Source of the DNA: Candidatus Altarchaeota archaeon
GTDB taxonomy: Archaea > Altiarchaeota > Altiarchaeia > JAFGQM01
Reading direction: 5' to 3'
Length of the DNA: 45,362 nucleotides
NCBI GenBank assembly: GCA_016935655.1
Contig: JAFGQM010000055.1
Coordinates: 1-45,362, forward strand
Shown: positions 7,028-15,463 of the stretch, piece after piece
Layout: every line of letters starts with the position of its first letter
How positions within the stretch are numbered: position 1 is the stretch's first letter
Translations under genes and position numbers: made by a program
Notes under the pieces: model-generated
Told to the model about the DNA's origin: nothing
The model's input: only the letters and a program-made list of their open reading frames with translations
Databases searched by the model: none

Positions 7028-9193
7028 CTACGCCACGCTCGCGTCCCCGGTCTTCGCTGTCGGGACCTTCCTGAAACTACTCAGCTGCTCCGCGGTCACG
7101 CTGGGCCTCATCTTCTCCAGGGCAGCGTCGAAGTGCTTCATCTGTACCTTGCCCTCCTTCTTCCTGCCCGTCACAATCTCCCTTATCGCCAGCAGCCCCG
7201 CCTTCCTCACAACCGCCTCGATATCGGCGCCGGAGTATCCCTCAGTCCGCTTGACCAGCTGGTCCACATCCACCCCCTCCACTTTCATACCCCTCATGTG
7301 CACCCCGAATATATCCTTGCGAGCAACTGCGTCCGGCATTGGCACATAAACCAGCTTCTCGAACCTGCCGGGCCTCAACAGCGCCGGGTCTATCAGATCC
7401 GGCCGGTTCGACGCTCCGATAAGAACGACATCCTTGAGCTCCGACACACCGTCTATCTCACTCAGCAGCTGCGCGACCACGCTCTCCTTGACCCCGCTAC
7501 CGTCTGACATCCCCCTCGTCCCGGTCAACGACTCGATCTCATCGAAGAATATTATCGAGGGAGCCACCTGCCGCGCGCGCTTGAAGACCTTCCTCACACC
7601 CCTCTCGCTCTCGCCGACCCACTTGTTGAGCAGCTCGGGGCCTTTTACAGAGATGAAGTTTGCCTGGCTCTCGTTGGCGACCGCCTTAGCCAGCAGGGTC
7701 TTCCCGGTCCCGGGCGGTCCGAACAGCAAGATGCCCTTCGGCGTCGTGACCCCGACTTCTTTGAACAACTTGGCGTGTTTGAGCGGCCACTCGATGCTCT
7801 CTATCAACTCCTCCTTGACGCTCTTCAGCCCCCCGATGTCCTTCCAACTGACCCTCGGGATCTCGACCAACACCTCCCTCATAGCCGAGGGTTCTACCCT
7901 CTTCATGGCCTCCTGGAAATCCTGGTTCGTCACCTGGATGTTGTCTAATACCTCCTTGCTGATGTCGCCGTCCTTAACCTTCTTCAAATCCGGCATGACA
8001 CGCCTCAGTGCCCGCATGGCGGCCTCCTTGGCCAGGGCTTCGACATCCGCCCCCGAGTAACCGTGGGTTATGTCCGCGAGCTTGTCGAGGTTGACATCCT
8101 TCGTCAGCGGCATGCCCCGCGTGTGTATCTGCAGGATCTCCTTCCTGCCCTTTCGCGCGGGTATTCCTATCTGCAGCTCCCTGTCGAATCTGCCGGGCCT
8201 GCGCAGGGCCGGATCCACGGCGTCGGGACGGTTGGTGGCTGCGATGACAACGACCTCGCCGCGAGCCTCCAGACCGTCCATCAGTGTCAACAATTGGGAG
8301 ACCATCCTTTTTTCGACCTCACCGTGGACCTCTTCCCTAGCAGGTGCTATGGCGTCGATCTCGTCGATGAATATGATTGCAGGAGCATTCTCCTGGGCCT
8401 CTTTGAACACATTCCTTAAATTCTCCTCCGACTGCCCGTACCATTTTGAAACAACCTCGGGCCCAGCTATACTTATGAAGTGCGCTTCGGTCTCGTTGGC
8501 TACAGCCTTCGCCAGCAGGGTCTTACCGGTCCCGGGCGGGCCCTGCAACAGGATACCTTTGGGCGGGGAGACGCCCAGCTTCTTGAACACCTGCGGGTAT
8601 CTCATCGGGACCTCTATCATCTCCCTTATAGTCTCTATCTCCTCCTCCAAACCACCGATATCCTCATAACTGATGTTCGGAACTCCAGCCTTCTCAGTCA
8701 CGGGCTTGTTGGAGATCGAGAGGTTCGTTTCTTCAGATACGACGACCACGCCAGTGGGGCTGGTACCGGTCGCGACGAAGGTCAGCGGCGTGCCCATGAC
8801 GTCGACCAGGACCCTATCGCCTTTCACCAGTGGCTTGTTCAACAGTCTTTCATGGACATATTCGACGAAGCCGGAGCCGTATTGTATCGGTTGTGTCGGC
8901 GACAGTACGACCTTCTTAGCGTATTTGGGTTCCACCGTTTCCACCGACACCTGGTCATCGATGCCCGCCCCAGTGTTCCCCCGAATCACGCCGTCCATCC
9001 TTATTATGTCTTTGCCCTCGTCCTCGGGCAGGCCCCTCCACACGATGCCTGCGGTTCCCTTCGGGCCCTTTATGGAGACGACGCTACCGCTCTGGACCCC
9101 CAACTCCTCCATCGCGTCCGACGTCAGCCTGACGATCCCCCTGCCGACATCGGTCTTCGGCGCTTCCTTGACAGTTAGTTCTATCTTGCCCAT
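7028..9193 (-). CDS. cdc48: Cdc48/VAT/p97-type AAA+ unfoldase
   Basis: Cdc48 (VAT) is a hexameric ATPase that extracts and unfolds proteins, often feeding the proteasome. The 721-residue chain has the N domain (double-psi barrel, MGKIELTVKEAPKTDVGRGI start, about residues 1-185), then D1 with GPPGTGKT, Walker B IIFIDEIDAI and second-region-of-homology GRFDREL, then D2 with a second GPPGTGKT, IIFFDEIESL and GRFEKLV. Both ATPase sites look intact. The tail ends KTGDASVA and lacks an obvious aromatic HbYX-like proteasome motif. The ATG at 9193 lies one base after the hsp20 stop, so the two genes are one transcription unit, as with the Archaeoglobus fulgidus hsp20-cdc48 pair. Confidence 0.96.
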   Translation of the reverse strand: MGKIELTVKEAPKTDVGRGIVRLTSDAMEELGVQSGSVVSIKGPKGTAGIVWRGLPEDEGKDIIRMDGVIRGNTGAGIDDQVSVETVEPKYAKKVVLSPTQPIQYGSGFVEYVHERLLNKPLVKGDRVLVDVMGTPLTFVATGTSPTGVVVVSEETNLSISNKPVTEKAGVPNISYEDIGGLEEEIETIREMIEVPMRYPQVFKKLGVSPPKGILLQGPPGTGKTLLAKAVANETEAHFISIAGPEVVSKWYGQSEENLRNVFKEAQENAPAIIFIDEIDAIAPAREEVHGEVEKRMVSQLLTLMDGLEARGEVVVIAATNRPDAVDPALRRPGRFDRELQIGIPARKGRKEILQIHTRGMPLTKDVNLDKLADITHGYSGADVEALAKEAAMRALRRVMPDLKKVKDGDISKEVLDNIQVTNQDFQEAMKRVEPSAMREVLVEIPRVSWKDIGGLKSVKEELIESIEWPLKHAKLFKEVGVTTPKGILLFGPPGTGKTLLAKAVANESQANFISVKGPELLNKWVGESERGVRKVFKRARQVAPSIIFFDEIESLTGTRGMSDGSGVKESVVAQLLSEIDGVSELKDVVLIGASNRPDLIDPALLRPGRFEKLVYVPMPDAVARKDIFGVHMRGMKVEGVDVDQLVKRTEGYSGADIEAVVRKAGLLAIREIVTGRKKEGKVQMKHFDAALEKMRPSVTAEQLSSFRKVPTAKTGDASVA

Positions 9194-9194
9194 T

Positions 9195-9779
9195 TTACTT
9201 GATCTGTACCTTCTTGCCCCCCACCTTCTTTGCCTCCTTCTTCCGCTTCAGCCTGATTTCCAAGACACCGTTGTTGTAAGAGGCATCGATCTCCCCCTCC
9301 TTCACCTCGGCCGGTAGCTCGACGACCTTGTGGTACTTCCGCTTCTCGTTGTCCACCGAAACCTCCAGACTGGTCTCGCTCGCCTCCAGGTTTATGTCCT
9401 CCTTGCTGACCCCTGGCAACTCCACCATGACGATTATCTCCTTCTCGCCGTCCATGACGTCCACCAGCGGCTCCCTAGCGTCAGTAATCGCCGGCTTGCC
9501 GAACGGAGCCCCAGTAGGCTTCACATTCCCGAACTCCCTGATCTCCGGCTTGCCGTCAGGGCCAGTCTTCATCGAGAAGCCGTAGACGAAGGGCTTCCCC
9601 ATAGTGAACTCACCCTTGCCGCTGAACATGTTCTTCATCAGCTCGTTCATGATTTCGTCTATGCGGTGGAAACCGCCGAAGAAATCGTCGATAGACTCGT
9701 CGAAGAACGGGTCTCTGTAACCCTTCGGTCGCCTAGGCTCGTCCTCCTCATCCCCCTCATCCTTCCTCTTTCGGAACAT
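9195..9779 (-). CDS. hsp20: Hsp20-family small heat-shock protein
   Basis: Small heat-shock proteins hold unfolding proteins in solution for refolding or degradation. The 194-residue product has a charged start (MFRKRKDEGDEEDEP), a phenylalanine-rich N-terminal arm (DPFFDESIDDFFGGF) and the alpha-crystallin domain from about residue 100 (REPLVDVMDGEKEIIVMVEL to NNGVLEIRLKRKK). The signature pair ELPGVSKEDI and GVLEI is present. The C-terminus is Lys/Gly-rich with VQIK in place of a clear I-x-I motif. Directly downstream is cdc48, suggesting that holding and unfolding/extraction are induced together. A leftward TATA-like ATTTATAAC (9814-9806) sits about 31 nt before the ATG, giving a very short leader. 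Confidence 0.95.
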   Translation of the reverse strand: MFRKRKDEGDEEDEPRRPKGYRDPFFDESIDDFFGGFHRIDEIMNELMKNMFSGKGEFTMGKPFVYGFSMKTGPDGKPEIREFGNVKPTGAPFGKPAITDAREPLVDVMDGEKEIIVMVELPGVSKEDINLEASETSLEVSVDNEKRKYHKVVELPAEVKEGEIDASYNNGVLEIRLKRKKEAKKVGGKKVQIK

Positions 9780-9887
9780 CTTTCATCACGTTTTTATATT
9801 CAATCGTTATAAATATGCAATAGTTTTTATTTTTGGAACAATAAACTATTAACTTTTAAACGTAGTCTATAAAAACCTTTCGTTGAA
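9780..9887. promoter_or_regulatory. Divergent heat-shock promoter region
   Basis: This 108-bp AT-rich gap separates hsp20-cdc48 (left) from the winged-helix regulator gene (right). The leftward TATA-like box is at 9806-9814. Rightward candidates are CTTTTAAAC (about 9853-9861, well placed for a leaderless ATG at 9888) and CTATAAAAA (9868-9876, rather close to the ATG). Confidence 0.6.
9819..9850. promoter_or_regulatory. Inverted repeat, candidate operator of the heat-shock regulator
   Basis: AATAGTTT (9819-9826) and its exact reverse complement AAACTATT (9843-9850) flank a 16-nt AT-rich spacer. The site lies just upstream of the hsp20 TATA-like box and about 38 nt from the regulator ATG, so a dimer bound there could repress both promoters. 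The arm sequence differs from the CTAAC-N5-GTTAG element reported for Archaeoglobus HSR1, so the link is by position rather than sequence. Confidence 0.5.
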
Positions 9888-10307
9888 ATGGAGGCCAAAC
9901 AGAAGATATACCTGCAGGACATCAAGCCGCCCCTCAAGGCGGACGAAGACGATGACATGGAGTGGCTCTGCCGCTCCTTAAACCTCTTCACCAGGAAGGA
10001 CGCGGACAAATCCGCCTACAAGGTCTTCAAGATACTGGTCAAATCCTCCATCGAGGGCGAGCCCAAGACCTCGACCGAGATAGCTGAGGAGCTTAAACTC
10101 GCGCGCGGCACGGTCTTGTTCCATATGAAGAAATTTTACAGCTCTGGTCTAGTCGCGCGCGCACCCGGAAGGCGCTATATACTCCGAGAGTCCTCACTCG
10201 AGGAAACAATAGAAGACATGATGCGCGACTCGGAAAGGATATTCGAGCGCATGAGAAAAATCGCATCAGAGATCGACAAAGAGTTCGGCTTCGAGAAGAG
10301 GTGGTGA
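9888..10307 (+). CDS. Winged helix-turn-helix regulator, probable heat-shock repressor (HSR1/Phr-like role)
   Basis: The 139-residue protein has an ArsR-like winged helix at about residues 40-105: AYKVFKILVKSSIEG, then the helix-turn-helix STEIAEELKLARGTVLFHMK and the wing SGLVARAPGRRYILRE. A C-terminal helix rich in charged residues (TIEDMMRDSERIFERMRKIA) could serve in dimer formation. It is divergent from hsp20-cdc48 and shares a promoter gap that holds an inverted repeat. In Archaeoglobus fulgidus the regulator HSR1 (AF1298) is encoded with hsp20 and cdc48 (AF1297, AF1296) and controls them; Pyrococcus Phr plays a similar role. The same gene set here supports autoregulated heat-shock control, but direct homology to HSR1 needs an alignment. 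Confidence 0.8.
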   Translation: MEAKQKIYLQDIKPPLKADEDDDMEWLCRSLNLFTRKDADKSAYKVFKILVKSSIEGEPKTSTEIAEELKLARGTVLFHMKKFYSSGLVARAPGRRYILRESSLEETIEDMMRDSERIFERMRKIASEIDKEFGFEKRW

Positions 10308-10337
10308 TTTTACTTCTATTTCTGGCTAAAGAATATC

Positions 10338-11078
10338 GTGAAAAGACTACTAATCGATAGGAAGGGCAAGCGCCAGCTGGTCGAGGAGGGCAAGGACCTC
10401 CACACGCACGGCGGGGTCATCAAACTCGAGGGTTTAAGGAAGGTCAGGTACTCAGGCCAGGTGGAGACCCACACAGGCAAACGGTTTTTCATACTTGAAC
10501 CGTCAATCATAGACTTCATAGAAAAGATGGAGAAGCGCGCGCAGATTGTATACCCCAAGGATTCCGCGGTCATCATAGGCTTGACGGGTTTAAGCTCTGG
10601 TTCAAGAGTAGTCGAAGCTGGGACAGGAGTCGCAGGCCTCACACTCATGCTCGCCAACGCGGTCAAGCCAGAAGGAAAAATCTACTCCTACGAGATCAGA
10701 CCGGAGCACCTGAAGGAAGCCCGCGCGCACCTGGAGGAAGCCGGTTTAAGCAAATTCGTAGGATTAAAAAACCAGGATATCTACGAAGGCATCGATGAAA
10801 AAGACTTGGACGCAGTCATACTCGATTTATCCGAACCCTGGAGGGTTACACTACACGCCGCGCGCGCATTGAAGTTCGGCGGCTACCTCATCTCTTATTC
10901 ACCGTCGATTGAGCAGGTCAAGAAATTCGTCACCTCATTACCACAACACTTCCAGGACACAAATACAATCGAAATAATCCTCCGCGATTGGGAGATAAGC
11001 GAACAGCGCTGCAGGCCGAAGACGCGCATGATCGGCCACACAGGCTTCATCACGATCACACGAAAACTGCAAGAATGA
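10338..11078 (+). CDS. trmI: tRNA (adenine-N1)-methyltransferase, TrmI family
   Basis: TrmI methylates A57/A58 of the tRNA T-loop using SAM and stabilises tRNA in thermophiles. The 246-residue protein has the small N-terminal beta domain (KRLLIDRKGKRQLVEEGKD; HTHGGVI), then a class I Rossmann domain with motif I VVEAGTGVAGLTLMLAN (about residues 92-108), acidic motif YSYEIRPEHL and motif IV AVILDLSEPW, where LDLPxPW is usual. The start is GTG 10338; this gives the conserved N-terminus, and no better ATG precedes it. The final TGA overlaps the ATG of the PIN-domain gene by 4 bp, so the two are translationally coupled. Confidence 0.92.
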   Translation: MKRLLIDRKGKRQLVEEGKDLHTHGGVIKLEGLRKVRYSGQVETHTGKRFFILEPSIIDFIEKMEKRAQIVYPKDSAVIIGLTGLSSGSRVVEAGTGVAGLTLMLANAVKPEGKIYSYEIRPEHLKEARAHLEEAGLSKFVGLKNQDIYEGIDEKDLDAVILDLSEPWRVTLHAARALKFGGYLISYSPSIEQVKKFVTSLPQHFQDTNTIEIILRDWEISEQRCRPKTRMIGHTGFITITRKLQE

Positions 11079-11449
11079 AAAAGATCCTTCTCGACACGAA
11101 CTTCTTCATGGTCCCCTTCCAGCTGGGGATAAACATATTCTCGGAGTTCGACCGAATAATGCAGGAGCCGTATCAGCTCATCACTCTTAAATCCATGAAG
11201 GACGAGCTGGAGAAGATCGCCAAGACAGGAAAAGGCAACGACCGATCAGCCGCCATCCTAGGCATCCAGCTCGCGCGCAACATAGAGGTCGCGGACAGCG
11301 ACAAGAGGGGGGACGGGGCCATCCTAGACTACGCAAAGGCCCAGAGGTGCATGGTGGCGACCAACGACTCCGAGCTCCGCAAGGGTCTAAGGAAAATGAA
11401 GATCCAGACCATCTTCGTCAGGGGCAGGAGCAGGCTGGAGATCGATTAA
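11075..11449 (+). CDS. PIN-domain protein (Fcf1/Utp23-like archaeal type)
   Basis: PIN domains are metal-dependent RNases with a cluster of four acidic residues. The 124-residue protein begins KKILLDTNFFMVPFQ (first Asp), has the second acidic residue in KSMKDELEKIAK, then the third and fourth in RGDGAILDYAKA and VATNDSELRKGLR, and ends in a short basic tail. The pattern resembles the stand-alone archaeal PIN proteins near ribosome genes (Fcf1/Nob1 relatives) more than plasmid VapC toxins, and no antitoxin gene precedes it. ATG 11075 overlaps the trmI stop, so a role in RNA maturation is a reasonable inference. Confidence 0.82.
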   Translation: MKKILLDTNFFMVPFQLGINIFSEFDRIMQEPYQLITLKSMKDELEKIAKTGKGNDRSAAILGIQLARNIEVADSDKRGDGAILDYAKAQRCMVATNDSELRKGLRKMKIQTIFVRGRSRLEID

Positions 11450-11511
11450 GCTTTTTATTGTTTTACCCATAAACATCAAAATCCCTAGTATCTGATGAAA
11501 TAGGTGTTACC

Positions 11512-13626
11512 ATGGATTTGCTTTGGCTGGCCCCTTTGGGTTCCCTACTTGCTCTCGGGTTTGCAGGCTATCTAGCCTGGCGCATTCTGAGGGAGGACGA
11601 GGGTACGGAGGAGATGAAGAAGATCTCGAAAGCCGTCAGAATCGGGGCGAAAGCATATCTCGGCCGCCAGTACAAGACCCTTGCGATCTTCTTCGGGGCG
11701 CTATTCGTCATACTCCTGTTACTATCCCTCTTTGGGGTCGTGAACGGTTTCATCCCATACGCCTTCCTGACAGGCGGGTTCTTCTCCGCCCTGTCTGGGT
11801 ACATAGGCATGAGCGTAGCCACCCGCGCCAACGCAAGAACCACCAATGCCGCCAAAAAGAGCCTCAACTCTGGCCTGCGCGTGGCTTTCTCCGCAGGCGC
11901 CGTCATGGGCCTTACAGTCGTGGGCCTCGGTCTGTTGGACCTGTCCATCTGGTACTACCTGTTAAACTACCTCCTGGCTGACGCAGCAAACAAGATAGGC
12001 ATAATAACGACCACAATGCTGACCTTCGGCATGGGCGCTTCATCAGTCGCCCTCTTCGCGAGAGTGGGCGGCGGCATATACACAAAGGCCGCTGACGTGG
12101 GCGCTGACTTGGTCGGAAAGGTGGAGGCAGGCATCCCGGAGGACGACCCGCGGAACCCGGGCGTCATAGCGGACAACGTTGGCGACAACGTAGGCGACGT
12201 GGCAGGGATGGGTGCAGATCTGTATGAATCCTATGTAGGCTCGATAGTCGCCACCATGGCGCTGGGTACAGCAGCGTTCGGCACTGGCTCACTGGGCCTC
12301 CAGAGCATAACCATCCCGCTCGTCATGGCAACGATAGGTGTCGTCGCTTCGATATTCGGCACGTTCCTTGTGCGCTCGAAGGAGGACGCCAGCCAGGGCA
12401 CATTGCTGTGGGCGCTGCGGAAGGGCATATTCACATCAGCCGCGATAATCGCAATCGCATCGTATTTCATCGTTGGCGCCACCTTGGGGCCGCAGTACAT
12501 AGGGGTCTACTTCGCAGTACTGGCAGGGCTTCTCTCAGGCATAATCATAGGCCTTGCGACGGAGTTCTACACCTCGCAGAAATATGGGCCCACCAGGTAC
12601 ATCTCCTCACAGTCGCAGACCGGGCCGGCGACAGTGATAATAGCAGGCCTTGCGACAGGCATGAAGTCCACGCTCATACCGGTGGTAGCGGTTGCGGGGG
12701 CGATCGTGGCCGCGTTCTACCTTGCGGGCAACGGGCCTGAGGGTTTCAGCTCTGCCATGGGTTTATACGGGGTGGGCATCTCAGCGGTGGGTATGCTGGC
12801 CACATTGGGCATAACCCTTGCGACAGACGCATATGGCCCGGTGGCCGACAACGCAGGCGGGATTGCAGAGATGTCACACCAGAAGCCGGAGGTGCGCAAG
12901 AGGACCGATGCGCTCGACGCGCTCGGCAACACGACGGCAGCGACAGGCAAGGGCTTTGCGATAGGCTCGGCCGCCCTCACGGCGCTCGCGCTGATAGCGG
13001 CCTACAAGGAGCAGATAGGCGTCGTTGCCGCTGAAATGCAGAAGACAGTGACCCTCAACCTGGAACTGACTAACCCCCTTTTACTGGTCGGCCTTTTCCT
13101 GGGCGGGATGCTGCCCTTCTTGTTCTGCTCGATGACAATGCAGGCGGTCGGCCGAGCGGCCGGCGGCATAGTGCAAGAGGTCCGCAGGCAGTTTAAGGAG
13201 ATAAAAGGATTGATGGAGGGCAAGGCAGACCCCGACTATGCGCAGTGCGTCGCAATAGCCACCAAGGCCGCACAGAAGGAGATGATAATGCCGGCCGTGA
13301 TTGCAATAGCTTCGCCGCTGGTAGTAGGGGTGCTATTGGGGCCATCGGCGGTGGTGGGCCTCCTCGCAGGCGCGCTTGTGACGGGGTTCGTGCTGGCGGT
13401 CTTCATGGCGAACGCCGGCGGCGCATGGGACAACGCCAAGAAGCATATCGAGGAGGGCGCGCACGGCGGGAAGGGGAGCGAGGCACACAAAGCCGGCATC
13501 GTGGGCGACACGGTCGGCGACCCGTTCAAGGACACCTCCGGCCCGTCCTTGAACATCCTCATAAAGCTGATGTCCATGGTGTCGATAGTCTTTGTAGGGC
13601 TCATCATCCTGGTACACGGCGCCTAA
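11512..13626 (+). CDS. hppA: Membrane-bound ion-translocating pyrophosphatase, probably K+-dependent and Na+-pumping
   Basis: This 704-residue protein has about 16 membrane helices and couples hydrolysis of pyrophosphate to ion export. Active-site loops are intact: [57 protein letters not shown] and a C-terminal [14 protein letters not shown]. The class motif reads [10 protein letters not shown]; Ala after GNTTA, rather than Lys, marks the K+-dependent class. In the sixth helix region, [11 protein letters not shown] places the gate Glu as in Na+-transporting enzymes rather than one turn later as in plant H+ pumps. Na+ specificity is therefore likely but not certain, since dual Na+/H+ pumps share this pattern. 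It is preceded by a T-rich promoter-like gap and GGTG before the ATG. Confidence 0.95.
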   Translation: MDLLWLAPLGSLLALGFAGYLAWRILREDEGTEEMKKISKAVRIGAKAYLGRQYKTLAIFFGALFVILLLLSLFGVVNGFIPYAFLTGGFFSALSGYIGMSVATRANARTTNAAKKSLNSGLRVAFSAGAVMGLTVVGLGLLDLSIWYYLLNYLLADAANKIGIITTTMLTFGMGASSVALFARVGGGIYTKAADVGADLVGKVEAGIPEDDPRNPGVIADNVGDNVGDVAGMGADLYESYVGSIVATMALGTAAFGTGSLGLQSITIPLVMATIGVVASIFGTFLVRSKEDASQGTLLWALRKGIFTSAAIIAIASYFIVGATLGPQYIGVYFAVLAGLLSGIIIGLATEFYTSQKYGPTRYISSQSQTGPATVIIAGLATGMKSTLIPVVAVAGAIVAAFYLAGNGPEGFSSAMGLYGVGISAVGMLATLGITLATDAYGPVADNAGGIAEMSHQKPEVRKRTDALDALGNTTAATGKGFAIGSAALTALALIAAYKEQIGVVAAEMQKTVTLNLELTNPLLLVGLFLGGMLPFLFCSMTMQAVGRAAGGIVQEVRRQFKEIKGLMEGKADPDYAQCVAIATKAAQKEMIMPAVIAIASPLVVGVLLGPSAVVGLLAGALVTGFVLAVFMANAGGAWDNAKKHIEEGAHGGKGSEAHKAGIVGDTVGDPFKDTSGPSLNILIKLMSMVSIVFVGLIILVHGA

Positions 13627-13633
13627 ACTATTT

Positions 13634-13679
13634 TTAAACCTACTCCTTCTAAATTAAACCGCTTCTTCTAGCTTAAACC
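13634..13679 (+). repeat. Three TTAAACC direct repeats in the promoter of the rpo7 operon
   Basis: TTAAACC occurs at 13634-13640, 13654-13660 and 13673-13679, spaced 20 and 19 bp. The spacers also resemble each other (CTCCTTCTA and CTTCTTCTA). The block fills most of the 65-bp gap before the rpo7 ATG at 13692. This spacing, about two helical turns, would put the repeats on one DNA face, as expected for cooperative protein binding; core promoter elements may be part of it. Confidence 0.55.
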
Positions 13680-13691
13680 AGACTATTCAAA

Positions 13692-14297
13692 ATGTACTAC
13701 AAAATCGAGTTGAGAGACTCCGTGAGGGTCCCGCCCAACATGTTTGGCAAGGACCAAATCAAGAGCATGAAGGAGATACTGGACAAGGAGTATGTCGGTC
13801 GCATAGACCAGGACTTGGGCATAGTAGTGGCGACGATAGACGTAAAGGATATAGGCGACAGCTATATAATACCAGGCGACGGGGGCGCGTACTACGACAC
13901 GACCTTCACCATGCTAGTCTACAAGCCCAAGCTACAGGAGGTCGTCGAAGGCGAATTCAAGGAGATTGCCGAGTTCGGCGCGTTCGTATCCATCGGCCCG
14001 ATAGACGGGTTGGTTCACGTCTCGCAGATCATGGAGGACTTCGTAAACTATAACGAGAAGGAGGGCCAGTTCAACGGCAAGGAGAGCAAGAGGGCCCTAA
14101 AGTTGGGCGATGTGGTGCGCGCGAGAGTAGTCACAATCAGCAAGAAGTCCACACTCCTCGACACCAAGATTGGCCTTACCATGAGGCAGCCCAGTCTCGG
14201 CTCCCTCGAGTGGCTGGAAAAAGAGGCCAAGGAAGCCACAAAAAAATCGAAGGAGAAGAAGGCCGAGAAGAAGGATAAAAAGGAGGCGAAGAAATAA
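13692..14297 (+). CDS. rpo7: DNA-directed RNA polymerase subunit Rpo7 (E')
   Basis: Rpo7 (RpoE1, homologue of eukaryotic RPB7) forms the polymerase stalk with Rpo4, binds emerging RNA and aids open-complex formation. The 201-residue product has the N-terminal RNP-like domain (MYYKIELRDSVRVPPNMFGK) and, from about residue 78, an S1/OB fold with FKEIAEFGAFVSIGPIDGLV and HVSQIMEDFV. It ends in a Lys/Glu-rich helical tail (about 178-201) that is longer than usual and probably disordered. Its TAA overlaps the ATG of spt4 by one base, and the classical archaeal order rpo7-spt4-DUF359-rps24e-rps27ae follows. Confidence 0.96.
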   Translation: MYYKIELRDSVRVPPNMFGKDQIKSMKEILDKEYVGRIDQDLGIVVATIDVKDIGDSYIIPGDGGAYYDTTFTMLVYKPKLQEVVEGEFKEIAEFGAFVSIGPIDGLVHVSQIMEDFVNYNEKEGQFNGKESKRALKLGDVVRARVVTISKKSTLLDTKIGLTMRQPSLGSLEWLEKEAKEATKKSKEKKAEKKDKKEAKK

Positions 14298-14476
14298 TGG
14301 ATCTTGCATGCCCCAAATGTGGGAGGATCTACCAGGACATACAGAGGTGCCCCAGCTGCGGAGTCAGCCTCACCCGGGACTGGAGTGGCAAGGTGGCCAT
14401 AATCAAGCCCGAGAAAAGCAGAATCGCCAAGCAGATGGACGTCAACACCAAGGGCATCTACGCCCTTAAGACATGA
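14297..14476 (+). CDS. spt4: Transcription elongation factor Spt4 (RpoE'')
   Basis: This 59-residue protein is the small zinc-ribbon partner of Spt5; the pair clamps RNA polymerase and raises processivity. I translated it directly: MDLACPKCGRIYQDIQRCPS begins the protein and carries two zinc knuckles (CPKC at 5-8, CPSC at 18-21). It continues through LTRDWSGKVAIIKP and SRIAKQMDVNTKGIYALKT. W-x-G and the I-I-x-P strand are typical of Spt4. The gene overlaps rpo7 by one base (TAATG) and DUF359 by four (ATGA), so all three are translationally coupled. Confidence 0.93.
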   Translation: MDLACPKCGRIYQDIQRCPSCGVSLTRDWSGKVAIIKPEKSRIAKQMDVNTKGIYALKT

Positions 14477-15018
14477 TCCGCATCGACAAGAACCTCACCC
14501 TCCCTGAGTCCCTGAGAAGGGAGCTCAAAAGGCCGTTCGGCACGATATTCAAGGAAGTGGGGCTCTTGAGACATCTCCGCTCCCAACCCGGGAACAGAGT
14601 CCTAGTTTCGGTCGGCGACCAGATATCGTCGACACTGCTCTCCTCCGGGGTGACACCCAATGTGATAATATGGGACAAGAAGATAAAGAGGGCAAGGGCG
14701 CAGGAGGAGACAACCACCGTCTTGGAGTCCTTCTTGGGCAAACGGAAAAACATAAAGAACCCCGCCGGCATGATAAGTAAGGAAGCGTGGGAAGCGGTTA
14801 CAGACAGTTTATCAGGGGAGCCAACCTCGATACTCGTCGACGGGGAGGAGGACCTACTGGCGATCCCAGCGGTTCTCAATTCCAGAGACGGCACCATGGT
14901 GGTCTACGGTTCACCGGACAGGGGAGCCATTTTAATAGATGTCAATCGAAAAATAAAGGCCGAATTACAAGGGCTTCTGGCAAGTTTCACAACCAAAGAT
15001 GAAAATCGAGTTGACTGA
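14473..15018 (+). CDS. GTP-dependent dephospho-CoA kinase (DUF359 family)
   Basis: DUF359 proteins phosphorylate dephospho-CoA with GTP, the last step of CoA synthesis in many archaea (shown for Thermococcus TK1697). The 181-residue protein has the family pattern: VLVSVGDQISSTLLSSGVTP (early, about residues 43-62), an acidic strand NVIIWDKK where other members have D-x-K, NPAGMISKEAWEAV and the pair SILVDGEEDLLAIPAVL with GTMVVYGSPDRGAI. ATG 14473 overlaps the spt4 stop. The end overlaps the rps24e start by 20 bp. Placement between transcription and ribosomal genes is the normal archaeal neighbourhood of this family. Confidence 0.9.
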   Translation: MIRIDKNLTLPESLRRELKRPFGTIFKEVGLLRHLRSQPGNRVLVSVGDQISSTLLSSGVTPNVIIWDKKIKRARAQEETTTVLESFLGKRKNIKNPAGMISKEAWEAVTDSLSGEPTSILVDGEEDLLAIPAVLNSRDGTMVVYGSPDRGAILIDVNRKIKAELQGLLASFTTKDENRVD

Positions 15019-15463
15019 GGACAGGAAGAACCCCCTCTTGGACCGAAGGGAGGTCAGATTTCGCGTCGAGTCAGACATAACGCCGCCTAGGGCAGTGATG
15101 AAATCCGAACTGGCTAAGTCCCTGAAGGCGAACGAGGAACTGCTTGTCCTGGACAATCTGAGGCAGATCAGCGGCGGCAAGGTCTCAGAGGGTTACACCA
15201 AGGTTTACGACAGTCCGGAAGCCCTCAAGAGAATCGAGCTGGGCTATAAGCTTTCCAGGGGGGCGAAAAAGAAGGCGGAAGCCCCCGAGGAACCCAAAGC
15301 GGCTGCGGGAGCAGAAGCCGCCCCCAAGGAATCAAAAACGCCGGAAGGACAACCTAAAACAGAACCAAAGGCCGAAAAGCCCCCCGGAAAGGATGGAGAG
15401 AGCAAGGCTGCCGATTTGGCCCCCAAGGGGCCAGAACCGGTAGACAAAAAGCAAAATGGCTGA
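14999..15463 (+). CDS. rps24e: Ribosomal protein S24e with long C-terminal extension
   Basis: S24e is a small-subunit ribosomal protein. Residues 1 to about 95 match the family: KIELTEDRKNPLLDRREVRF, DITPPRAVMKSELAKSL and VSEGYTKVYDSPEALKRIE. Typical archaeal S24e ends near residue 100; here about 60 further residues rich in Ala, Pro, Lys and Glu follow (from AKKKAEAPEEPKAAA to PVDKKQNG). That low-complexity tail is probably disordered and exposed on the ribosome. The start overlaps DUF359 by 20 bp and the end overlaps rps27ae by 8 bp. Confidence 0.94.
   Translation: MKIELTEDRKNPLLDRREVRFRVESDITPPRAVMKSELAKSLKANEELLVLDNLRQISGGKVSEGYTKVYDSPEALKRIELGYKLSRGAKKKAEAPEEPKAAAGAEAAPKESKTPEGQPKTEPKAEKPPGKDGESKAADLAPKGPEPVDKKQNG

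Noticed and set aside
11075..11449. VapC toxin of a toxin-antitoxin pair
   Set aside because: The upstream coupled gene is the tRNA methyltransferase TrmI, not an antitoxin, and the PIN sequence resembles the archaeal RNA-processing type.
12231..13607. Long antisense open frames opposite hppA (also opposite cdc48, aglB and others)
   Set aside because: They mirror the codon bias of the sense genes, have low-complexity or Ser/Pro/Arg-rich products and lack promoters; shadow frames.
13634..13679. Start of a CRISPR array
   Set aside because: The repeats are 7 bp with about 13-bp spacers, far too short, and no cas genes are near.
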